The notes below the pieces were generated by a model. It had not been told where the DNA came from. It did no database searches and saw only the letters and a list, made by a program, of their open reading frames with translations. Position numbers and translations under genes: made by a program. 64,000 nt of DNA from Pyrinomonadaceae bacterium (GTDB taxonomy: Bacteria > Acidobacteriota > Blastocatellia > Pyrinomonadales > Pyrinomonadaceae): the NCBI GenBank assembly GCA_019694395.1, contig JAIBCC010000011.1, positions 1-64,000 of the forward strand. The letters run 5' to 3'. Positions 1 to 7,567 of this stretch are shown piece after piece. Position 1 is the first letter of the stretch, and each line of letters begins with the position of its first letter.

Positions 1-55
1 GCGCACATTGTCTCGATTTACTGGAGAAAGAAAAGCAAGCCAAAAGAGGCATTTT

Positions 56-748
56 ATGAAAATCAAATTTTTAATTTTTATAACTCTGTTCATCATTCCG
101 GTTTCGGCACAACAAACGATTTTTAATGTTCCAACCACGGATGTTATGGACAAAGGGAAGGTGTATGTTGAGCTTGATGCAAGTTTTAAACCGAATAGTC
201 AGACCGCTTTACAAAAGTTTTCATCGTTTGTTCCGCGTCTTGTCGTTGGAGCAGGAAAAAATGTCGAAGTCGGATTAAATGTTTTAGGAAATATTCAGCC
301 GGGAGCAGATTCAATCACGCTTGTTCCAAACGTGAAGTGGAAATTTTATCAAAACGAAAAGAAAGGTTTGGCTTTTATCGGAGGCACAAATGTTTTTCTT
401 CCTGTGCGTAATCGAGCTTATAACATCGGCAGTTACAGTTATCTGGCAGCAAGCAAGACGATTAAGAAGACCCGTTTAACGGCGGGCGGTTATGTCGCCA
501 GCAAAAATGTTTTTGCGCCAAATGCGGTGCGTTCCGGCGGACAATTCGGCTTTGAACAAACCGTTAATGACAAATTCACCGTCGCGGCGGATTGGATCAC
601 CGGCAAACATGCCAGCGGATATTTTACGCCGGGTGTGTTTTATAAACCGACTCCAAAGGTAACGACCTATTGGGGTTATTCAATCGGTAACACTAATGCC
701 AGCAAAGGTAATCATTACTTTTTATTTGAGTTTGGTTATAGCTTTTAG
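56..748 (+). CDS. Secreted/outer-membrane beta-barrel-like protein upstream of kdp
   Basis: A 230-residue exported protein of unknown exact function. The first 18 or so residues are a signal peptide (MKIKFLIFITLFIIPVSAQQ). The rest is rich in alternating hydrophobic/polar stretches and glycine and ends in a Phe (FGYSF), typical of an outer-membrane beta-barrel C-terminus. I chose ATG 56 because AGAGG lies 6 bases upstream and the signal peptide starts there; the frame is open further upstream from a TTG at 8. It sits 8 bases before the next gene and heads the potassium cluster, so it may be the porin that lets K+ reach the Kdp pump. That role is inferred from context only. Confidence 0.7.
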   Translation: MKIKFLIFITLFIIPVSAQQTIFNVPTTDVMDKGKVYVELDASFKPNSQTALQKFSSFVPRLVVGAGKNVEVGLNVLGNIQPGADSITLVPNVKWKFYQNEKKGLAFIGGTNVFLPVRNRAYNIGSYSYLAASKTIKKTRLTAGGYVASKNVFAPNAVRSGGQFGFEQTVNDKFTVAADWITGKHASGYFTPGVFYKPTPKVTTYWGYSIGNTNASKGNHYFLFEFGYSF

Positions 749-756
749 GAGTATTG

Positions 757-1017
757 ATGTTTTTTGACAAAGCTTTAGAGTTTGCGGGAAATCAACATTT
801 CACAACAGAGAGGTCTGACATATCGGATGGAATCTGGGCATTGATTTTGCTTATTTTACCATTTGGACTACTTCTCTTCGGTAGTTGGCTGAGATTCAAC
901 TTTATGAAAGAGGTTTCGGATAAAAAAGAACCGGTGAAGCTGCCGCCAATCATTAAAGTCGAAAATGTAGATTTCAAACCAAAGAAACTCTCTAAGGCAA
1001 AATACAAAAGAACTTGA
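757..1017 (+). CDS. Small single-span membrane protein in the kdp cluster
   Basis: An 86-residue protein with one strong membrane segment (about residues 25-45, IWALILLILPFGLLLFGSWL) followed by a basic, proline-containing cytoplasmic-type tail (VKLPPIIKVENVDFKPKKLSKAKYKRT). AGGAG at 747-751 overlaps the preceding stop codon and is well placed for ATG 757; a TTG one codon upstream is less likely. I do not recognise the family. Its tight spacing (8 bases after the barrel protein, 8 before the next small ORF) indicates co-transcription with kdp. It could be an accessory or regulatory subunit of K+ uptake. Confidence 0.6.
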   Translation: MFFDKALEFAGNQHFTTERSDISDGIWALILLILPFGLLLFGSWLRFNFMKEVSDKKEPVKLPPIIKVENVDFKPKKLSKAKYKRT

Positions 1018-1025
1018 GGAATTTT

Positions 1026-1130
1026 ATGTTGGATTTAATTTTTATCCTGGCAATTATCGCATTCTTTCTGCTGTCTTTGGCTTATGTCAAAGGCTGTGAA
1101 AGTCTGCAGAAAGGAGATGCTGAGAAATGA
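1026..1130 (+). CDS. 34-residue membrane peptide preceding kdpF
   Basis: A short ORF starting MLDLIFILAIIAFFLLSLAY, one transmembrane helix, then VKGCESLQKGDAEK. Its TGA overlaps the ATG of kdpF (ATGA, 1127-1130), so the two are translationally coupled. AGGA lies 8-11 bases upstream of the start. Similar mini-proteins with a hydrophobic helix followed by a Y-V-x-G-C-E-x-L segment precede kdpF in other kdp operons (recalled, not searched). Function unknown; probably a small subunit or assembly factor of the Kdp complex. Confidence 0.7.
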   Translation: MLDLIFILAIIAFFLLSLAYVKGCESLQKGDAEK

Positions 1131-1216
1131 GTTTGGAAACAATTTTAGCTTTGATTTGCTCAGTTTTTTTAATGATTTATTTAACTTACGCGCTTTTGCG
1201 CCCCGAAAAGTTTTGA
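1127..1216 (+). CDS. kdpF: KdpF, small stabilising subunit of the Kdp K+-ATPase
   Basis: A 29-residue single-helix protein: MSLETILALICSVFLMIYLT followed by the hallmark C-terminus YALLRPEKF, which is diagnostic for KdpF. In E. coli KdpF stabilises the KdpABC complex in the inner membrane. The start overlaps the stop of the preceding mini-ORF by four bases, and AGGAG (1112-1116) is upstream. It is followed by a 66-base gap holding a palindrome, then kdpA. The gene is short enough to be missed by automatic gene callers. Confidence 0.93.
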   Translation: MSLETILALICSVFLMIYLTYALLRPEKF

Positions 1217-1219
1217 GGA

Positions 1220-1274
1220 TGTTGAGAGTTGCGTCTTAAGCCGTGATTCTACGCTCAAGATATAACTCTCAACA
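1220..1274. repeat. Palindrome in the kdpF-kdpA gap
   Basis: Left arm 1220-1241 and right arm 1253-1274 are inverted copies (18 of 22 positions pair; core TGTTGAGAGTT / AACTCTCAACA), separated by 11 bases. It ends 8 bases before the kdpA ATG and so could affect its translation or mRNA processing. Confidence 0.75.
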
Positions 1275-1282
1275 AAACAATT

Positions 1283-2998
1283 ATGACAACAAGTGGGATT
1301 TTTCAGATTTTACTTTACCTCGTTGTTTTAACGCTTTTGGTCAAACCGATGGGCGTTTTTATGACCAAAGTTTACAACGGCGAGAAAACATTTTTGGATT
1401 TTATTTTTAAGCCCATTGAACGCCTGATTTACAAGCTTTGCCGGATTGATGCAGCTCAGGAAATGAATTGGAAGCAATACGGCGCGGCGATGCTGATTTT
1501 CAGTCTAGTTTCGACCATTGCGCTTTATTTTATGCAGCGTTGGCAGTTTTATTTACCGCTCAATCCGCAAGGATTATCAGGAGTTTCAGCAGATTCGTCA
1601 TTTAACACGGCGGTATCTTTTGTGACAAATACCAATTGGCAAGGCTACGGTGGGGAAACAACGATGAGTTATTTCACGCAGATGGCGGGTTTGGCAATTC
1701 AGAACTTTAAATCAGCAGCAGTTGGAATGGCTCTGGCTGTTGTTTTCATTCGCGGTATTGCAAGGTTTGAAACCGACAATCTCGGAAATTTTTGGGTCGA
1801 TATGACGCGCAGCATTCTTTATATTCTGGTGCCGCTTTCGTTTTTAGCCGCGATTTTTTTTGTTTCGCAAGGAATGATTCAGAATTTCAAACCTTACGAT
1901 ACGGCACAAACCGTTGAAGGCATTCAACAAACAATCGCCCAAGGTCCGGTTGCTTCGCAGGTGGCAATCAAAATGCTCGGCACAAACGGCGGCGGTTTCT
2001 TTAACGCTAATGCCGCGCATCCATTTGAAAACCCGACTCCGTTTTCCAACTTTATCCAGATGCTTTTGATTTTTATTATTCCGGGCGGTTTTACTTATAT
2101 GCTCGGACGAATGACAAAATCAGCGGGACACGGTTGGGCGGTTTACGGAGCGATGATATTTTTGTTTTTAGTCGGAACCTTTACGGCGTATTGGGCTGAG
2201 TCAAAAGGCAACCCGCTCTATCCCGCAACCGTCAATCAACAAGTTGTCGGCGGCAATTTTGAAGGCAAAGAGGTTCGTTTCGGGGTAGCTAATTCCGCCT
2301 TGTTTGCCACGATTACGACCGATGCTTCGTGCGGCGCGGTCAATTCGATGCACGATTCGTTTACGCCAATCGGCGGACTTGTTCCATTAACCAACATTAT
2401 GCTCGGCGAAGTCATTTTCGGCGGAGTCGGCGCGGGAATGTATGGAATGCTGGTGATGATAATTTTGACTGTTTTTATCGCCGGTCTGATGGTCGGGCGC
2501 ACACCGGAATATCTCGGCAAAAAAATTGAGGCTTACGATGTGCAGATGGCAATGCTTTACGCACTGATTTTTCCGCTAATTATTTTAGGATTAGCTGCCG
2601 TTTCCGCGATTGCGCCAGATTTCGGTTTGAGTTCGCTCAATAATCAAGGTGCACATGGTTTATCGGAAATCTTATACGCATTTACCAGCGGAACGGGCAA
2701 CAACGGCTCTGCTTTTGCAGGTTTGAACGCAAATACGCTTTGGTATAACACGACTTTGGGCGTGGCAATGCTAGTCGGCAGATTTTTTATGATTATTCCG
2801 ATGTTGGCAATCGCCGGAAATCTGGCACGCAAGAAACAAATTCCGCCGAGCCTTGGAACTTTTCCGGTCAACACACCGCTTTTTGCCGCATTACTGGTCA
2901 GCATCGTGATAATTGTCGGTGCATTGACGTTTTTTCCGGTGCTGAGTTTATCGCCGATTCTGGAACATTTCCAGATGATGAGTGGTCAGACTTTTTAA
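1283..2998 (+). CDS. kdpA: KdpA, potassium-binding/translocating subunit of KdpFABC
   Basis: A 571-residue polytopic membrane protein that selects and admits K+ in the high-affinity P-type K+-ATPase. The K+-filter-type loops are visible: SFVTNTNWQGYGGE (about 112-125), LGTNGGGFFNANAAHPFENP (about 230-250), DASCGAVNSMHDSFTPIGG (about 350) and TSGTGNNGSAFAGL (about 468). Length is normal for the family (about 560-600). It lies between kdpF and kdpB with palindromic elements in both gaps. No truncation or frameshift is seen. Confidence 0.98.
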   Translation: MTTSGIFQILLYLVVLTLLVKPMGVFMTKVYNGEKTFLDFIFKPIERLIYKLCRIDAAQEMNWKQYGAAMLIFSLVSTIALYFMQRWQFYLPLNPQGLSGVSADSSFNTAVSFVTNTNWQGYGGETTMSYFTQMAGLAIQNFKSAAVGMALAVVFIRGIARFETDNLGNFWVDMTRSILYILVPLSFLAAIFFVSQGMIQNFKPYDTAQTVEGIQQTIAQGPVASQVAIKMLGTNGGGFFNANAAHPFENPTPFSNFIQMLLIFIIPGGFTYMLGRMTKSAGHGWAVYGAMIFLFLVGTFTAYWAESKGNPLYPATVNQQVVGGNFEGKEVRFGVANSALFATITTDASCGAVNSMHDSFTPIGGLVPLTNIMLGEVIFGGVGAGMYGMLVMIILTVFIAGLMVGRTPEYLGKKIEAYDVQMAMLYALIFPLIILGLAAVSAIAPDFGLSSLNNQGAHGLSEILYAFTSGTGNNGSAFAGLNANTLWYNTTLGVAMLVGRFFMIIPMLAIAGNLARKKQIPPSLGTFPVNTPLFAALLVSIVIIVGALTFFPVLSLSPILEHFQMMSGQTF

Positions 2999-3008
2999 GA
3001 ATTATTAA

Positions 3009-3102
3009 ACCGCAAAGACGCGGAGACGCAGAGGTTTTAAGAAAAAGAAAAAGATATAAGAGAAATTTTTAATTTTTCTCAGCGTCTTTGCGTCTCTGCG
3101 GT
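3009..3102. repeat. Inverted repeat built of 8-base units, kdpA-kdpB gap
   Basis: Left arm 3009-3033 (units CGCAAAGA, CGCGGAGA, CGCAGAG) and right arm 3078-3102 are inverted copies (21 of 25 positions), with a 44-base A/T-rich loop. The right arm runs into a GTG at 3101 in frame with kdpB. The sequence class (GACGCAGAGACGC) is familiar as a dispersed intergenic repeat in many bacteria. Confidence 0.8.
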
Positions 3103-3112
3103 GAAAAAAGAT

Positions 3113-5158
3113 ATGAAAAAAGAAATTTCGATTTGGGATCAAAAAATTATTGCACAAGCATTGATTGATTCGATTAAAAAACTTAATCCGAAAACGATGC
3201 TGAAAAATCCGGTGATGTTCGTCGTGGAAGTCGGGGCAGCATTTTTGACGCTAAAGGTTTTGGGGAATATATTCACCGGCACAAACGGAAATTTCGGCTT
3301 CGAGATTCAGATCACCCTGTGGCTCTGGTTCACGGTTTTGTTTGCCAATTTTGCCGAAGCAATGGCAGAAGGACGAGGTAAGGCGCAAGCCGATACTTTG
3401 CGAAAAGCGAAAACCGAGACAAACGCTAAACTATTGAAAAAAGATGGTTCAACCGAAATCGTGTCAGCGACAAAACTTCGCAAAGATGATGTTGTTCTGG
3501 TCGAAGCAGGCGAATTCATCCCCGGCGACGGCGAAGTTATCGAAGGCGTCGCGTCGGTTGACGAATCAGCAATTACAGGTGAATCGGCTCCCGTCATTCG
3601 TGAATCCGGCGGCGACCGTTCGGCGGTCACAGGCGGAACAAAAGTATTGTCGGACTGGATCAAGGTTCGGATTACTTCAAATCCGGGTGAGACTTTTATT
3701 GACCGGATGATTGCGCTGGTCGAAGGCGCATCACGGCAAAAAACGCCGAATGAAATTGCCCTCAATATTCTGCTCGCCGGATTGACGATTATCTTTTTGT
3801 TAGCGGTTGTCACCTTACAGCCTTTTGCGATTTATTCTAATGCGGCGCAGACGATTTTTGTGCTGATTTCCCTGCTCGTTTGCCTGATTCCGACGACGAT
3901 TGGCGGATTGCTCTCGGCAATCGGTATCGCCGGAATGGACAGATTAGTTCAGCACAATGTTCTGGCAATGTCCGGTCGCGCAGTCGAAGCGGCGGGCGAT
4001 GTCAACACGCTTTTGCTGGATAAAACCGGGACTATTACGCTCGGAAATCGTCAGGCTTCGGAATTTATTCCGTTGAAAGGCGTTGACGAAAAATTATTGG
4101 CGGATGCGGCACAGCTTTCTTCATTGGCGGACGAAACGCCCGAAGGTCGTTCGATCGTTATTTTGGCAAAAGAAAGATATGGCTTGCGCGGACGCGAAGT
4201 TCACGAGTTAGCGACGCATACCGAATTTGTTCCGTTCACAGCAAATACTAGAATGTCGGGAATTAATCTCGACAACCGCGAAATTCGCAAAGGTGCGGTT
4301 GACGCAATTGAAAAATATGTCGCTAACGTGAACGGCTACAAGCCTTCGCCCGAACTGCGCGAAATCGTTGAAAAAATTGCTAAAGCGGGCGGAACTCCTT
4401 TAGTTGTCGCAGATGGACGTAAACCGTTGGGCGTAATTTATCTGAAAGATATTGTCAAAGGCGGAATGCGCGAAAGATTTAAACAGCTTCGGCAAATGGG
4501 AATTAAAACCGTGATGATTACGGGTGATAATCCACTAACTGCTGCCTCAATCGCTCAGGAAGCAGGCGTTGACGATTTTCTGGCGGAAGCCAAACCGGAA
4601 GACAAAATGGCTTTGATAAAACGCGAACAGGCAGAAGGAAAGCTCGTTGCAATGACGGGCGACGGCACAAACGATGCTCCGGCGCTCGCACAAGCCGATG
4701 TTGGCGTGGCGATGAACACCGGCACACAAGCCGCCAAAGAAGCCGGAAATATGGTTGATCTGGATTCCGACCCGACCAAACTGATCGAAGTGGTCGAAAT
4801 CGGCAAACAGCTTTTGATGACGCGCGGGGCATTGACAACTTTTTCCATTGCCAATGATGTAGCCAAATATTTCGCCATCATTCCGGCAATGTTCGCCGCA
4901 ACTTTTCCGGTGTTGAACGCGCTCAATATTATGGCTTTAAAAACTCCGCAATCGGCAATTTTGTCGGCGGTAATTTTCAATGCACTGGTAATTATAGGAT
5001 TGATTCCATTAGCGTTACGCGGCGTTAAATATCGGGCATTGTCGGCATCGTCATTGTTGCAAAGAAATTTACTGATTTATGGACTCGGCGGCATTATCGC
5101 CCCGTTCATCGGAATCAAAATTATTGACGTGATTATCACGGCTTTAGGATTAGCGTAG
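3113..5158 (+). CDS. kdpB: KdpB, catalytic P-type ATPase subunit
   Basis: A 681-residue P-type ATPase that hydrolyses ATP to drive K+ uptake with KdpA. Visible motifs are TGESAPV in the actuator domain (about 155), the phosphorylation motif [10 protein letters not shown] (Asp about 303), nucleotide-domain residues, TGDNPLTA and the hinge [19 protein letters not shown] (about 515-535), plus C-terminal membrane helices. An in-frame GTG at 3101 lies inside the repeat arm, so ATG 3113 is preferred. Neither start has a strong Shine-Dalgarno sequence. Length matches the family. Confidence 0.97.
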   Translation: MKKEISIWDQKIIAQALIDSIKKLNPKTMLKNPVMFVVEVGAAFLTLKVLGNIFTGTNGNFGFEIQITLWLWFTVLFANFAEAMAEGRGKAQADTLRKAKTETNAKLLKKDGSTEIVSATKLRKDDVVLVEAGEFIPGDGEVIEGVASVDESAITGESAPVIRESGGDRSAVTGGTKVLSDWIKVRITSNPGETFIDRMIALVEGASRQKTPNEIALNILLAGLTIIFLLAVVTLQPFAIYSNAAQTIFVLISLLVCLIPTTIGGLLSAIGIAGMDRLVQHNVLAMSGRAVEAAGDVNTLLLDKTGTITLGNRQASEFIPLKGVDEKLLADAAQLSSLADETPEGRSIVILAKERYGLRGREVHELATHTEFVPFTANTRMSGINLDNREIRKGAVDAIEKYVANVNGYKPSPELREIVEKIAKAGGTPLVVADGRKPLGVIYLKDIVKGGMRERFKQLRQMGIKTVMITGDNPLTAASIAQEAGVDDFLAEAKPEDKMALIKREQAEGKLVAMTGDGTNDAPALAQADVGVAMNTGTQAAKEAGNMVDLDSDPTKLIEVVEIGKQLLMTRGALTTFSIANDVAKYFAIIPAMFAATFPVLNALNIMALKTPQSAILSAVIFNALVIIGLIPLALRGVKYRALSASSLLQRNLLIYGLGGIIAPFIGIKIIDVIITALGLA

Positions 5159-5160
5159 AA

Positions 5161-5285
5161 GTAGGGGCAGGTCTTATGCCTGCCCGTTGCGCGCAGCGAA
5201 TATTATCGTTATATGCAATTAACATAATTGCTAATGAATGTTTCAGCCTTACGGCTGATTGGGCAGGCACAAGACCTGCCCCTAC
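5161..5285. repeat. 125-base element with 25-base terminal inverted repeats, kdpB-kdpC gap
   Basis: Ends 5161-5185 and 5261-5285 match as inverted repeats at 24 of 25 positions (GTAGGGGCAGGTCTT...). The interior holds two further small palindromes (GCAATTA/TAATTGC and CAGCC/GGCTG). It occupies nearly the whole gap. It looks like a small non-autonomous palindromic element (REP/MITE-like); translated rightward it gives the characteristic GTRPAPT string. Confidence 0.85.
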
Positions 5286-5292
5286 AAAATAT

Positions 5293-5874
5293 ATGAAAAA
5301 TCTAATAACATCAGCATTAATGATTTTAGTTTTTACATTTGCGCTCGGCGTGATTTATCCGCTGGCAGTCTGGGGCGTTTCGCAGGTTGTATTTCCATAT
5401 CAGGCGAATGGTTCATTAATTAAAAATGCAAATGGCGAAATTATCGGGTCGGAACTGATCGGACAAAATTTCGCTACGGACAATTATTTTCACTCGCGTC
5501 CATCGGCGGCGGGAAACGGTTATGATGCGGGTGCATCGGGCGGTTCAAATCTGGGACCGACTTCGCAGAAATTGATTGACCGGATCAAAACAGATGCGGA
5601 AAATCTGCAAAAAGAAAATCCTAATCAACAAATTCCGGCAGATTTGGTGACAACCAGCGGTTCGGGACTTGATCCCCATATTTCCCCGGCAGCGGCTGAA
5701 TTTCAGATTGCGCGGGTCGCTAAAGCCCGAAAAATAAGCGAAGCGGATTTGCAAAAACTCGTCGCCAAATTTATCGAAGGCAGAGATTTTGGAATCTTCG
5801 GCGAACCGCGTGTTAATGTTTTGAAATTGAATTTGGAGTTAGACAAGCAGTGGTCAGTGGCTAGTGTTCAGTGA
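5293..5874 (+). CDS. kdpC: KdpC, accessory subunit of KdpFABC
   Basis: A 193-residue single-span protein required for high-affinity ATP/K+ coupling of the Kdp pump. The N-terminal helix (LITSALMILVFTFALGVIYPLAVWGVSQ) is followed by the family block QNFATDNYFHSRPSAAGNGYD (about 60-80) and SGGSNLGPTS, then DPHISPAAAEFQIARVA. I placed the start at ATG 5293. The frame is open upstream to 5176, but that extension is encoded by the repeat. The last residues (QWSVASVQ) are encoded by the next repeat's left arm, so the C-terminus was probably altered by repeat insertion. Confidence 0.95.
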   Translation: MKNLITSALMILVFTFALGVIYPLAVWGVSQVVFPYQANGSLIKNANGEIIGSELIGQNFATDNYFHSRPSAAGNGYDAGASGGSNLGPTSQKLIDRIKTDAENLQKENPNQQIPADLVTTSGSGLDPHISPAAAEFQIARVAKARKISEADLQKLVAKFIEGRDFGIFGEPRVNVLKLNLELDKQWSVASVQ

Positions 5875-5920
5875 CCAGCTCCTAAATTTTCTGGTCACTG
5901 ACTACTGACCACCGACCACT
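5849..5920. repeat. Heptamer-built inverted repeat, kdpC-kdpD gap
   Basis: Left arm 5849-5878 consists of four degenerate 7-base units (AGTGGTC, AGTGGCT, AGTGTTC, AGTGACC). Right arm 5891-5920 is the inverted copy (25 of 30 positions), with a 12-base loop. The left arm encodes the end of kdpC, and the right arm ends immediately before the kdpD ATG at 5921. Confidence 0.85.
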
Positions 5921-7105
5921 ATGTTCATAGACACCGAACCAACTGAAATTCCGAATCGGCAGGATTTCCGCCCTTCGCCTGAGTCTTTGCTGAAAATCGT
6001 GCAGGAAACCGAACGAGCCAAATTGCGGGTATATATTGGTGCGGCGGCAGGAGTGGGAAAAACTTTTCAAATGCTTGAAGATGCTCATTCCTTGAAAAAA
6101 CAGGGGATAGATGTTGTGGTTGCGGTTGTTGAGACTCACGGACGTGCTGAAACTGCTGAACAGATCAAAGATTTGGAAATTATCCCGCCGCAAAAAATTA
6201 TTTATCGCGATAATGTTTTTGACGAAATGGATTTGCTGGGGATTATTGAGAGAAAACCTGCGGTTGCCATTGTTGATGAACTGGCTCATACCAACATCGA
6301 AGGCGCGAAAAACCGCAAACGCTACGAAGATGTTCTGGAACTGCTCGACAACGGAATCTCCGTTATTACTGCGGTTAATATTCAGCATATCGAATCGCTT
6401 AACGATGTCATTCGCCGCACGACCCAGGTTCAGGTGCGCGAAACCGTTCCCGATTGTTTTTTTCAACGGGCGGATGAAGTAATTGATGTGGATGTTTCGA
6501 TTGACACTCTGCGAACGCGGCTCAAACAAGGGAAAATTTACAAACCCGAAAAAATTCAGCAATCGCTCAATAACTTTTTTCGCAAAGGAAATCTCTTTGC
6601 TTTGCGTGAGCTGGCTTTGCGACAGGTCGCCCAATTTCAATCGAAAGAAGATCAGGAATACCGCGAACGCGAAGGTCTGGAACAAGCCGTCATTCCCGAA
6701 AAAGTTATGGTTTGTATGGCTTCGCGCGGTTCTGCTAAAAAACTTTTGCGCGTCGGTGCAAGGATCGCCGGACGTTTGGCAAATGGTGATTGGTGTGCGG
6801 TTTATGTGGAAACTGCAAAAGAAGCCGCCGGACGGATTGATCCGAAAACTTACGCTATTTTGCAGGAAAACGTTAGTTTTGCCGAAACTCTCGGCGCAAA
6901 GGTCATCAAATTAAAAGCAGACAAAGTAGCGGATGCTCTTTTGAAATATGCCCGCGAAAATGGGATCACTCACGTTATTTTCGGACAATCGGCACGTTCC
7001 CGCTGGGAAATTTTTTGGCGTGGCTCAATTATCAACCGCTTTTTACGCGAGGTCAAAGATGCAGCAGTTCACGTCATCCCGATAGAAAATAATAAAAGTT
7101 CGTGA
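5921..7105 (+). CDS. kdpD: Short KdpD-type protein: sensor plus USP domain, no kinase
   Basis: A 394-residue protein matching only the N-terminal cytoplasmic half of KdpD. It has a P-loop GAAAGVGKTFQ (about 40-50), the family signature VETHGR, a Walker B-like AIVDELAHTNIEG (about 116), and a universal-stress-type domain (about 250-390, ending GITHVIFGQSARSRWEIFWRGSIINR). Full KdpD is about 900 residues. Here the four membrane helices and the histidine kinase are absent and the frame closes normally. No kdpE follows. Short KdpDs occur in other phyla, where they may bind nucleotides such as c-di-AMP or ATP and act on KdpABC or a separate kinase; that role is inference here. Confidence 0.92.
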   Translation: MFIDTEPTEIPNRQDFRPSPESLLKIVQETERAKLRVYIGAAAGVGKTFQMLEDAHSLKKQGIDVVVAVVETHGRAETAEQIKDLEIIPPQKIIYRDNVFDEMDLLGIIERKPAVAIVDELAHTNIEGAKNRKRYEDVLELLDNGISVITAVNIQHIESLNDVIRRTTQVQVRETVPDCFFQRADEVIDVDVSIDTLRTRLKQGKIYKPEKIQQSLNNFFRKGNLFALRELALRQVAQFQSKEDQEYREREGLEQAVIPEKVMVCMASRGSAKKLLRVGARIAGRLANGDWCAVYVETAKEAAGRIDPKTYAILQENVSFAETLGAKVIKLKADKVADALLKYARENGITHVIFGQSARSRWEIFWRGSIINRFLREVKDAAVHVIPIENNKSS

Positions 7106-7142
7106 ACAGCTTCGTTTTTGTCTAACCTGTTGGTTTGGCAAA

Positions 7143-7169
7143 TCGGCAAATGCCGAAATATTTTTTTTT
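7143..7169 (+). terminator. Rho-independent terminator after kdpD
   Basis: TCGGC-AAAT-GCCGA hairpin at 7143-7156, followed by a nine-T tract (7161-7169). It closes the kdp transcript and separates it from the KimA-like unit. Confidence 0.65.
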
Positions 7170-7204
7170 CAAAACCTCATCTTAGTTTTTTTTGTGCCTC
7201 ACAA

Positions 7205-7232
7205 TCTTTATAAAATCTTTATAAAATCTTTA
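7205..7232 (+). promoter_or_regulatory. 11-base tandem repeats upstream of the KimA-like operon
   Basis: Two exact copies of TCTTTATAAAA and a third partial copy (TCTTTA) repeat with an 11-base period, close to one helical turn, about 40 bases before the next start codon. The position and phasing suggest a binding site for a regulator or a promoter with TATAAA-type elements. Which protein binds is unknown. Confidence 0.45.
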
Positions 7233-7270
7233 CGCCTTTTTTATGTCTGCTCGGTTACTCTTACTCTTTT

Positions 7271-7567
7271 GTGCAAAATGAGGAACAAAATCCCCCAAAA
7301 ATTCAACATCTCGACATAGATATTTTGCAAAGAAAATGGAGTTGGTGGAATGTCGGAGCAATTTTCGGCTTGGCAGCCGGAATGGGAACAATTTTTATTG
7401 GAATTCTTTTAACGCTGATGATGTGGCTTTTTAAACTTGATTCAATTCGGATTTCATTACAAACCGTGACCAATGTTTTGTTTTATTCAGCGTTTCCCTT
7501 GTTGTTCTTTGGCGCGTATTGCCTTGATAAAATTCCGCAGAAACCACCGCAAAATTTTGAACAATGA
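7271..7567 (+). CDS. Small two-helix membrane protein coupled to the KimA-like permease
   Basis: A 98-residue protein with a GTG start. A polar N-terminus (about 25 residues) is followed by two membrane helices (about 28-55 and 62-85) and a short proline-rich tail. I do not recognise the family. Its stop overlaps the start of the K+ permease (ATGA, 7564-7567), so the two are translationally coupled. A role as an accessory subunit of that transporter is inferred from this coupling alone. Confidence 0.65.
   Translation: MQNEEQNPPKIQHLDIDILQRKWSWWNVGAIFGLAAGMGTIFIGILLTLMMWLFKLDSIRISLQTVTNVLFYSAFPLLFFGAYCLDKIPQKPPQNFEQ

Noticed and set aside
3307..3813. Long open frame on the minus strand opposite kdpB
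   Set aside because: The plus strand encodes conserved P-type ATPase sequence here; the antisense frame has no recognisable protein features and is a coding shadow.
5176..5292. N-terminal extension of kdpC
   Set aside because: It is encoded by the inverted-repeat element and ends in the GTRPAPT string typical of such repeats; the KdpC family begins at the membrane helix at 5293.
7106..7270. c-di-AMP (ydaO) riboswitch before the KimA-like operon
   Set aside because: The region is short, AT-rich and dominated by a terminator and 11-base repeats; none of the ydaO motif cores can be found.
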